Assembly: GCF_963678635.1 (NCBI RefSeq)
Contig: NC_087068.1
Span: 45,305,013 to 45,369,012, forward strand
DNA length: 64,000 nucleotides
Direction: 5' to 3'
DNA from: Symsagittifera roscoffensis
Lineage: Eukaryota > Xenacoelomorpha > Acoela > Convolutidae
In this document: positions 56,765-64,000 of the stretch, in pieces
Numbering within the stretch: the first letter of the stretch is position 1
Layout: each line of letters starts with the position of its first letter
Notes under the pieces: generated by a model
The model's database searches: none
Told to the model about the DNA's origin: nothing
What the model saw: the letters and a program-made list of their open reading frames with translations, nothing else
Position numbers and translations under genes: made by a program

Positions 56765-57631
56765 TAGTCAATTGCTTTTGTCGACTTTTTTCCAATTTCC
56801 ACTTCTTCGTCATATTGGTAAAGTACAAGGTCCCATAGCCTTAGGTTTTTAGCTTATACGCCAATTTCTATCATTGTTCGTCTTTTCATAAGAACTTTGT
56901 TCTCAATCAGAAATTCACTTGGGCTGAGCTCTTTTGACATTAAAGTGTTTTGTCGTAGATTTTCAATTTTGCCGGGGACATTAGTATCAGTCGTTTTTGC
57001 CATTCATTTGATACATTTACGACTACTGTGCGTGGCTTTTTTCCTTCTTCATATTTTCCTAAACGTTTTAAATTTGTGATTTTTTTTTCGACTGTTAAGA
57101 ACGCAAACAGTTTATTCACCTCATCCAAGTCGTGTTCGTGTCTATCTCTTGAATTTTTTGAGTCCAGTTCAAGCAGTCCTCTTATCCGGATTCCGTTCTA
57201 GCTGGATTCTGGTTTGTTTAAGGCATGTTGCTTTGGTTCATTTCTGTTTTGTGGTTTTTTGTTTGTTTCATCTATTTTTTGCTTAGATGAATCTATCTCT
57301 TGTTTAAATGTAGAGAAGTGTTCGGCGATTTCGTTTAGTTTTGTTTGGCAATGGATGGACGGGTTTGCAGCAAATCGTTGATCATCGACTCTTTCTTATT
57401 GTTTCCAACACAACAGTTACAGAGCGGGAAGACGTTCTGACTGATCTCCTAATTTCCAAAGATGGCAGTTTCAGATATTCCAGTGCATATTTTTGTCATG
57501 TGCATAACATCGCCACAGCCAATTCAATTAAAGATTTGACTTTTGTTGGTGATCGGCTTTTTGCTTGTTTTACAAGATTTCTCAGATGCTTGCGAAACGC
57601 TAGCATTTCTGCGTCTATCTTCGGAGCCCAT
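56765..57631 (-). pseudogene. LINE ORF1-like nucleic-acid-binding protein, unit 1, broken
   Basis: ORF1 candidate just upstream of the endonuclease. An ATG at 57631-57629 opens GSEDRRRNASVSQASEKSCK. Then, through frame changes, comes a Cys/His patch (GCGDVMHMTKICTGIS, PLCNCC) that resembles the PHD-type zinc finger found in some CR1 ORF1 proteins. A charged, probably coiled-coil stretch follows (EIAEHFSTFKQEIDSSKQK), then the conserved C-terminal block with IRIRGLLELD, LDEVNKLFAFLTVEKKITNL, RLGKYEEGKKPRTVVVNV and EWQKRLILMSPAKLKIYDK. Such blocks bind nucleic acid in LINE ORF1 proteins. Several stops make it inactive. Confidence 0.75.
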
Positions 57632-57659
57632 ATTGCTCACAAAATCTTCTCAGAACTGA

Positions 57660-58140
57660 CGCTCCAAGGTATAAAACCTCAGGAGAAAACCAGTCTAGAG
57701 AAGACTTATTGAGTTTTTTGATTCCCTTGGACTGATACTCCAAGGTATAATTCCTGGTATAAAAAGGACTCTATTAATTCCTGGAACTAACTCCAAGGTA
57801 TAAATACCTCAGGAGAGACTAGTCTCAAGAAAATCAGACTCACCAGAACTAGTGCGATGAGGATATTGCTCACAAAATCCTATGACTCTAATAATTCCTG
57901 GAATTAACATTCCAAGGTATAAAAACCTCCGGAGAAAACCAGTCTAGAGAGAACTTATTGAGTTTTTTTATTCCCTTGAACTGATACTCTAAGGTATACA
58001 GCACAGCAGGAACTCTAATAATAGGACTCAAAAATAACTCTTATTCCTAGGACTCTAATAATTCCTGGAACTAACACTCCAAGGTATAAAAACCTCAAGA
58101 GAGACTAGTCTCAAGAAAATCAGACTCACCAGAACTAGTA
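57660..58140 (-). repeat. Degenerate tandem repeats at the LINE 5' side, unit 1
   Basis: Four or five units share CTCCAAGGTATAAAAACCTC, AGGAGAGACTAGTCTCAAG and AATTCCTGGAACTAAC on the plus strand. CTCC and GGAG flank the GGTATA core and can pair; GAGACTAGTCTC is a palindrome. They lie where a LINE 5' UTR is expected and are repeated nearly identically at 61046-61530. Confidence 0.85.
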
Positions 58141-58277
58141 AGATGAGGATTGGGATGCTTGTTTTTTCGTTGCTGCTGCTCTCTTTGATTTGGTGGGCCG
58201 TACTCTTGATTTTGATCTTTGCTGAAGTACTAGTGAACGAAGGTTGTGACGTTTCGAAAGTACTTTGTTGAGCAACT

Positions 58278-58890
58278 TCAGCTCAAGAGACGTAGGGGAT
58301 GTAGTTTAGAGAGGAAAACAACTGTATCGATGTCGATTTGTTTTTGTTTAGGAACAAGTCGTTTTATCGCGTCGATGATGAGAGGTTTCGTCTTCCGTAT
58401 TTTTTCATAAATGTGAGCGGTACTGTCTCGACGAATGTATATGATCGCATATTTGATGCTGAAAATTCGTGATGATTTCAGTTAACTGCTCCGGGGAACA
58501 CTTCGTATTAAAGTTTTTGGGATGCTTTGTGATACAATTGTTTATCACGTCGTGCCAGAGAATGGTTTCTCTGGATTTTAGGGAACCTTTTCTAAGTAAC
58601 CACTGCAATTTCTTGAATTTACTCACGTTGGTTGGGTTGAGGATTAGTCCCGATTTTGCAAAATTGAATCTTCGATACTTTACCTTCAGATCGTAGGGTA
58701 GGTAGTCAAGGGTCCTTCTGAGGGAGCTTGCTCCATTTACAATCATATGATCCACCAACCTGTGTACACCCACTAGTGTCCACGAGTGGTAGCAATGGTA
58801 AAACAATCCAGTCAAAGTAATTTGCAGGGGACCACCCCGGCCGTCCAAGTATATCAATTTTTTATCTGATTTATAATTTTTGGTTTCTAG
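58278..58890 (-). pseudogene. ORF X: conserved unknown protein, frameshifted, unit 1
   Basis: A minus-strand frame from about 58890 reads KNYKSDKKLIYLDGRGG, VGVHRLVDHMIVNGASSL, LPYDLKVKYRRFNFAKSG, NPTNVSKFKKLQW, then ETILWHDVINNCITKHPKNF. Near 58455 the frame shifts and continues YAIIYIRRDSTAHIYEKIRK, KPLIIDAIKRLVPKQKQID and VVFLSKLHPLRLLS to a stop at 58278-58280. The continuous sense across the shift indicates a real former gene of about 200 residues. I do not recognise the family with confidence. The LWHDVINN segment and position beside a LINE suggest a retroelement accessory protein. Both duplicated copies share the shift. Confidence 0.65.
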
Positions 58891-59291
58891 GCTGATTCAT
58901 TGCTGATGTAAACGTATGAAAAATTTGGTAGACATGACTTAGTGGCTTGCCATAATTTATTTTAGCACAGACCTGATGTTGTAATTTTCATCCATTTAAG
59001 TTTTCAATTTTTTGGGGATATTTCCTGGAACTGTTTATTTTGTTCAATAATTTTTGTAAGTCACCGGATCGTCTACTGCTTTTTACTATTTCTTCATAAA
59101 TTGCTTGATCTTCAGTCAATGCTATTTGAAGATTTTCTTTCAGTTTTTTGTGTTTTAGGATAAGGCTTAAAGTAGGTTTGTACTCTTTTTAGCATGTGAG
59201 ACGTACTTGGTTTCACCCACGGGGTGAGAGTTGATCTGTGTGATGTAGTCTTGGGTACATTGTTCTTTATTTTGTCCTATAACTATGCATA

Positions 59292-60020
59292 CTACTGACG
59301 CAGGAGCTCATTTACATTACTGTAACAATACGGTATGAAAAGTTTATCTTTTGTTTCTTGATTTATTGTCGTCCAATCGGCTCTGTTAAATGCCAGACTT
59401 TCACCTTTGTTTATTTCTTTGATACCGACTTCCATGTTAATTATTGCAGAGTAAGCATAATGATCTGAGCATGAAACTTTGTCAATGCTGTATGCGTTTG
59501 TTGCTGTTTGGTCCGTATGCCAGTTGAGTAACACTCCAGGGTTGTTTGTTAATAAAACATCAACCTGCTTTTTTTTAGAGTCGAATAATTGTTCATAGTC
59601 AAGTTCAATGAGCTTTTTAACACTGCATTTTCATATTCGTCTTTTGAGTGCATCATTTTCCAATTAGTGTATTCAAAATTTATATCTCCTGTAATCGACA
59701 CTGCGTTACAGTTGTGTTGTATTTGTAATTTTGTTAAGTTTTCGAACAAACTGATGAGGTTTTGTTGTTTCCACTGGTATTTATTGTTTTTCGGGGGACT
59801 ATAAACACAGCAGAGAATTTGATGATGCCTAGTTTCACCTGTTAGTTTGGCCACTACGTATTCTTCATTTTCTATTGGAGCATCAATTTCTTCGTAATGT
59901 ACATTTTCTTTTATCGCCATGAGTACACCTCCGTGAGTGGATTTTTTTCTATCTTTGCGAATTATATTAAAACCAGAACCAGCCAAATGCAGAACTTTAT
60001 CTGGTTTATTCTTTAACAAC
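59292..60020 (-). pseudogene. LINE endonuclease domain, unit 2
   Basis: Paralogue of 55900-56610. The first frame (60019-59549) reads GSGFNIIRKDRKKSTHGG, VLMAIKENVHYEEID, QILCCVYSPPKNNKYQW and NAVSITGDINFEYTNWKMM, with the GD-N motif intact. After a frameshift at about 59615 the second (59534-59292) reads LLNWHTDQTATNAYSID and VSCSDHYAYSAIINMEV. No reverse transcriptase follows: the copy is cut at 59013. Confidence 0.9.
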
Positions 60021-60151
60021 CATGTCTATTTGAGACATAGTATATCGTAGTCTGTTTGTAAAATGGCATTTGATAGAGCTGTTCTTCTGTTGATGTTCAA
60101 AATATTTCTGACATTTAGGCATAAAATTTTTAAATACTTAGCAGTAGGTAG

Positions 60152-61017
60152 TCAATTGCTTTCTTCAACTCTTTTCCAATTTCCACTTTCTTCGTCATAT
60201 TGGTAAAGTACAAAGTCCCTTAGCCTTAGGTTTTTAGCTGATACGCCAATTTCTATCATTGTTCGTCTTTTCATAACAAGTTTGTTCTCAATCAGAAATT
60301 CACTTAAGCTGAGCTCTTTTGACACAAAAATTGTTTTGTCGTAGATTTTCAATTCTGCCGGGGACATTAGTATCAATCGTTTTTGCCATTCAATTGATAC
60401 GTTTACAACTACTGTGCGTGGCCTTTTTCCTTCTTCATATTTTCCTAAACGTTTTAAATTTGTGATTTTTGTTTCGACTGTTAAGAACGCAAACAGTTTA
60501 TTCACCTCATCCAAGTCGTGTTTGTGTATATCTCTTCAATTTTTTGAGTCCAGTTCAAGCAGTCCTCTTATCCGGATTCCGTTCTAGCTGGATTCTGGTT
60601 TGTTTAAGGCATGTTGCTTTGGTTCATTTCTGTTTTGTGGTTTTTTGTTTGTTTCATCTATTTTTTGCTTAGATGAATCTATCTCTTGTTTAAATGTAGA
60701 GAAGTGTTCGGCGATTTCGTTTAGTTTTGTTTGGCAATGGATGGACGGGTTTGCAGCAAATCGTTGATCATCGACTCTTTCCTATTGTTTCCAACACAAC
60801 AGTTACAGAGCGGGAAGACGTTCTGACTGATCTCCTAATTTCCAAAGATGGCAGTTTCAGATATTCCAGTGCATATTTTTGTCATGTGCATAACATCGCC
60901 ACAGCCAATTCAATTAAAGATTTGACTTTTGTTGGTGATCGGCTTTTTGCTTGTTTTACAAGATTTCTCAGATGCTTGCGAAACGCTAGCATTTCTGCGT
61001 CTATCTTCGGAGCCCAT
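60152..61017 (-). pseudogene. LINE ORF1-like protein, unit 2
   Basis: Paralogue of 56765-57631. The C-terminal block is open for 120 codons here (60514-60152): DEVNKLFAFLTVETKITNL, KRPRTVVVNVSIEWQKRL, ELSLSEFLIENKLVMKRRT and LRLRDFVLYQYDEESGNWK. The extra length compared with unit 1 shows the domain's normal end. The upstream coiled-coil and Cys/His parts have the same stops as unit 1. Confidence 0.8.
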
Positions 61018-61045
61018 ATTGCTCACAAAATCTTCTCAGAACTGA

Positions 61046-61530
61046 CGCTCCAAGGTATAAAACCTCAGGAGAAAACCAGTCTAGAGAAGACTTATTGAGT
61101 TTTTTGATTCCCTTGGACTGATACTCCAAGGTATAATTCCTGGTATAAAAAGGACTCTATTAATTCCTGGAACTAACTCCAAGGTATAAATACCTCAGGA
61201 GAGACTAGTCTCAAGAAAATCAGACTCACCAGAACTAGTGCGATGAGGATATTGCTCACAAAATCCTATGACTCTAATAATTCCTGGAATTAACATTCCA
61301 AGGTATAAAAACCTCCGGAGAAAACCAGTCTAGAGAGAACTTATTGAGTTTTTTTATTCCCTTGAACTGATACTCTAAGGTATACAGCACAGCAGGAACT
61401 CTAATAATAGGACTCAAAAATAACTCTTATTCCTAGGACTCTAATAATTCCTGGAACTAACACTCCAAGGTATAAAAACCTCAAGAGAGACTAGTCTCAA
61501 GAAAATCAGACCTACCAGAACTAGTAAGAT
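61046..61530 (-). repeat. Degenerate tandem repeats at the LINE 5' side, unit 2
   Basis: Almost base-for-base copy of 57660-58140, with AGACCTACCAG for AGACTCACCAG as one of the few differences. Confidence 0.9.
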
Positions 61531-61663
61531 GAGGATTGGGATGCTTGTTTTTTTGTTGCTGCTGCTCTCTTTGATTTGGTGGGCCGTACTCTTGATTTTG
61601 ATCTTTGCTGAAGTACTAGTGAACGAAGGTTGTGACGTTTCGAAAGTACTTTGTTGAGCAACT

Positions 61664-62243
61664 TCAGCTCAAGAGACGTAGGGGATGTAGTTTAGAGAGG
61701 AAAACAACTGTATCGATGTCGATTTGTTTTTGTTTAGGAACAAGTCGTTTTATCGCGTCGATGATGAGAGGTTTCGTCTTCCGTATTTTTTCATAAATGT
61801 GAGCGGTACTGTCTCGACGAATGTATATGATCGCATATTTGATGCTGAAAATTCGTGATGATTTCAGTTAACTGCTCCGGGGAACACTTCGTATTAAAGT
61901 TTTTGGGATGCTTTGTGATACAATTGTTTATCACGTCGTGCCAGAGAATGGTTTCTCTGGATTTTAGGGAACCTTTTCTAAGTAACCACTGCAATTTCTT
62001 GAATTTACTCACGTTGGTTGGGTTGAGGATTAGTCCCGATTTTGCAAAATTGAATCTTCGATACTTTACCTTCAGATCGTAGGGTAGGTAGTCAAGGGTC
62101 CTTCTGAGGGAGCTTGCTCCATTTACAATCATATGATCCACCAACCTGTGTACACCCACTAGTGTCCACGAGTGGTAGCAATGGTAAAACAATCCAGTCA
62201 AGATAATTTGCAGGGGACCACCGCGGCTGTCCCAGTATATCAA
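61664..62243 (-). pseudogene. ORF X, unit 2, truncated by transposon
   Basis: Same protein as 58278-58890 with few changes (IYWDSRGGPLQIILTG for IYLDGRGGPLQITLTG). The TIR transposon at 62248 has cut off its N-terminal side. The shared frameshift after the WHDVINN segment is present here too. Confidence 0.7.
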
Positions 62244-62247
62244 TTTT

Positions 62248-63164
62248 GTGACATTCGACCAGAATGGCCAAAATGCAATTTATGCAGGATTCGAATTTTG
62301 AGCAGTAAGCCTTCCGAGTTGATGATTTCGAAGGATTAGCGACGTTATTGGAACGTTTAGCCAAACGGTGAGGGCTAGAATATTCTAGTATTTTAAATTT
62401 TCAAAAATTTAATTGATGACGTCACATTTCTGAGAAATGCTGAAACGGCCATTTTAACAAAAAGCGAGTGAAAAACAGAACAACTTTTATCTGCGATTGC
62501 GAACAGTACGAAAATCGAGATTGGAGAACGACAACGAACTACAGAATAGCAGAGAGCGTTCCGAGTTGCAACTATTGTGCTGCTACAATAGTTGCAAGGC
62601 CGTTGCCAACAACGGTGAAGGGTGAGAACCAGCCTTCCGGATTAGCAAGAAATCAAGAGTAAGGAGCTTGATTCAGCGGATTCAAGAATCCGGAAGGGTC
62701 TCGGGACGGAAACTTTTATTAACTCACATAAACTTTTAGCATCCTGTCATGTCCTGAGTTGAATTTAATTAACATCTGAATTCATTCTACTAAGATGAGA
62801 AGCTAGGAGTTGGGGGAAAGGGTTGATCCATCTTCGATGGAGATGATGATTTTTATCTACTGAACAAAAACAATAGTAATATGATAAGTAGTAGCCCTGT
62901 TTTTAGGAGTGACCTCGTGGTCTGGGGATACAGAGACCCAGCCATGAGCTCACTATTTTTGCATGTAATTCAGTTAATTTGAGCGTTCTGGTCGAAGCCG
63001 GAGAGCAGTAACGTTTTTGTCGACCCGATGTAAGAAAGACCACCGAAAAGTACTGGCTTGGTAGAGACGGTGAAAAACATGCAAGGCTCTGTTTAGACGC
63101 TAGCCAGTCGTTTTAAGACTTAGTTTTGTTATCCGTCGATATGTATCTTCCGGGCGAATGTTAC
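62248..63164 (+). mobile_element. Non-autonomous TIR transposon, 917 bp, exact 5-bp target duplication
   Basis: Left end GTGACATTCGACCAGAATGG; right end, in reverse complement, GTAACATTCGCCCGGAAG. ATTTT flanks both sides (62243-62247 and 63165-63169). The paralogous empty site at 58850-58867 (ATATCAATTTTTTATCTG) has one ATTTT, which fixes the boundaries. It is related in reverse to 52446-53249 along most of its length. The interior contains AACTATTGTGCTGCTACAAT, a small palindrome. A 64-codon frame at 62468-62662 has no recognised motif. Confidence 0.95.
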
Positions 63165-63389
63165 ATTTTTTATCTGATTTATAATTTTTGGTTTCAAGGC
63201 TTATTCATTGCTGATAGAAACGTATGAAAATTTTGGTAGACATGACTTAGTGGCTTGTCATAATTTATTTTAGCACAGACCTGATCTTGTAATTTTCATC
63301 TATTTAAGTTTTCAATTTAATAAATTTTTTCATTAGAAAATATATTTTTTAAAATTCTTTCCCACACCATATGCAAAGTACTAGAGATG

Positions 63390-64000
63390 TTCATAGAGTT
63401 AAGTAACACACCAATTATCTTGCCTCAGTTCAATATGGAACTATTTATGAGCGACTTAAGTGGTCTTGGTATTGAGTCAGCAACGCTCCTTGCACCTTCT
63501 GCCCATATGGCATCAGCAGTTGTTTGCAGACAAACTTCCATGATGATCCTCCTCGAGCCTCTGAATGAGCCTCATGCTACTTTCATATGGTTTGAAATCT
63601 CACATTGCACAGAAACCCAGGAAAATGCCCACTTACAGAAGTCTTGGACGCGCCCCTGCCACAAAGAACAGTTGAAAACTCTGAAACTTTCATCGAATGA
63701 TGAAGCTAAAACCCGGATATCAGCTTGCGAGGGCAAACACAGTTGAGTTTGGCTAAACGCTCTGCCTTCAGCAAATCTTGGACTTAAGTTTACGAACCTA
63801 CAGTTGAAAATAATCGTTGCTTGGAGACTCGGAGCAAAAGTTTGCGAACCGCATACCTGCGTCTGTGGAACTGCAGTCTCGACACAAGAAACTCACGCTT
63901 TGTCTTGTGTCAAAAGCTCTGGTCGTTTCTCTAGACACACCGTCCTGAAAATTCTCTTCAAGCAAGCCCTTGGCACTGTTCACGTACCGTCAGTTCTTGA
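63390..64000 (+). pseudogene. Retrotransposon pol 3' region, decayed, runs off the window
   Basis: Plus-strand frames read LSGLGIESATLLAPSAHMAS (about 63450-63510), then, after a frame change near 63745, LNALPSANLGLKFTNLQ, IIVAWRLGAKVCEPHTCVCG and HALSCVKSSGRFSRHTVLK, ending at the window edge. The C-x4-C-x-CG pattern, then H-LSC-SGR-RH, is a well-known C-terminal block in many invertebrate retrotransposon reverse-transcriptase proteins. At least one stop (63745) breaks it. The upstream reverse transcriptase is absent. Confidence 0.8.

Larger units (their letters stand above)
55587..59012 (-). repeat. Segmental tandem duplication, unit 1
   Basis: This block (LINE linker, endonuclease, ORF1, 5' repeats, ORF X and a 150-bp AT-rich tail) is repeated directly at 59013-63320. 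The second unit starts abruptly inside the LINE linker at TTTTGGGGATATTTCCTGGA, matching TTTTGGGGATTTTTCCTGGA at 55586. Unit 1 is 3,426 bp. Unit 2 is about 40 bp shorter once its 922-bp insertion and duplication are removed; unit 1 has a local duplication (AAAGTAGGTTTGTTTAAAGT) and extra bases near 55750-55795. Confidence 0.9.
59013..63320 (-). repeat. Segmental tandem duplication, unit 2 (with transposon insertion)
   Basis: Direct repeat of 55587-59012. The central part (about 60545-62235) is nearly identical to unit 1 (about 57160-58850), while the endonuclease/ORF1 part and the tail differ at about 5% by eye. The tail, interrupted at 62248-63164, resumes at 63165 with TTTTTTATCTGATTTATAAT and ends near TTTAAGTTTTCAATTT. 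Confidence 0.9.

Noticed and set aside
57341-57712. A 123-codon plus-strand frame, repeated at 60727-61098
   Set aside because: It is antisense to the LINE ORF1 region, where minus-strand pieces show family-like sense. Its presence in both units follows from the near-identity of the duplicated block.

Overview
This is a gene-poor, AT-rich stretch of an animal nuclear genome, most likely an invertebrate. It has spliced genes with long introns, LINE, Ty3/gypsy, MULE, hAT and Tc1/mariner remnants, microsatellites, and two assembly gaps of exactly 200 N. I cannot name the species. Nothing looks bacterial: there are no operons, no CRISPR array and no tRNA or rRNA genes that I can see.

The only cellular genes I can support are two plus-strand paralogues of the alpha-1,4-glycosyltransferase family (A4GALT/Gb3-synthase-like, type II Golgi enzymes). 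Copy 1 has five exons: 7911-8046, 9018-9174, 12526-12712, 13732-14076 and 19609-19860. Copy 2 has four recognised exons: 28733-28895, 29816-30002, 34557-34905 and 44538-44821; its first exon was not found. The paralogues share exon lengths, intron phases and key motifs (IWM-ETG, HVMCAIES, GGIYSDSDVIL). Copy 1 carries two frameshifts beside homopolymers, so it is either a pseudogene or has sequence errors. Copy 2 is open through all recognised exons. The intron before the DxD exon appears to use a GC donor in copy 2 and possibly in copy 1.

Almost everything else is mobile or repetitive DNA. 1-1050: decayed Ty3/gypsy integrase. 4.2-7.9 kb: two inverted-repeat elements and a Tc1/mariner-like MITE ending 50 bp before the copy 1 start codon. 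9.7-17.6 kb (copy 1 introns): TCGA-rich tandem repeats, TIR elements, hAT MITEs, a GC-skewed patch beside a gap, and 250-bp tandem units. 20-28.6 kb (between the genes): 530-bp dispersed repeats, unidentified coding-like remnants, and more MITEs. 29-44.5 kb (copy 2 introns): a decayed MULE transposase, a nested hAT pair, and long featureless DNA. 46-47 kb: a TTAAGG-rich element around a (CATA)n microsatellite. 48.6-50.9 kb: a decayed plus-strand LINE. 51.7-53.7 kb: a head-to-head palindrome interrupted by a TIR transposon. 54-63.3 kb: a minus-strand CR1/Jockey-like LINE whose 5' part and upstream sequence are duplicated in tandem. 63.4 kb to the end: the 3' part of another retrotransposon.

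The best-supported transposon results rest on target-site duplications read directly from the sequence. The hAT-like family has 8-bp duplications at five sites, one of them nested in a relative. A second non-autonomous family (two copies) has 5-bp duplications and an empty paralogous site for each copy. I did not find a new multi-gene system. The most unusual items are the 5-bp-TSD family, the homogenised LINE duplication with its unknown WHDVINN protein, and the GC-AG intron.
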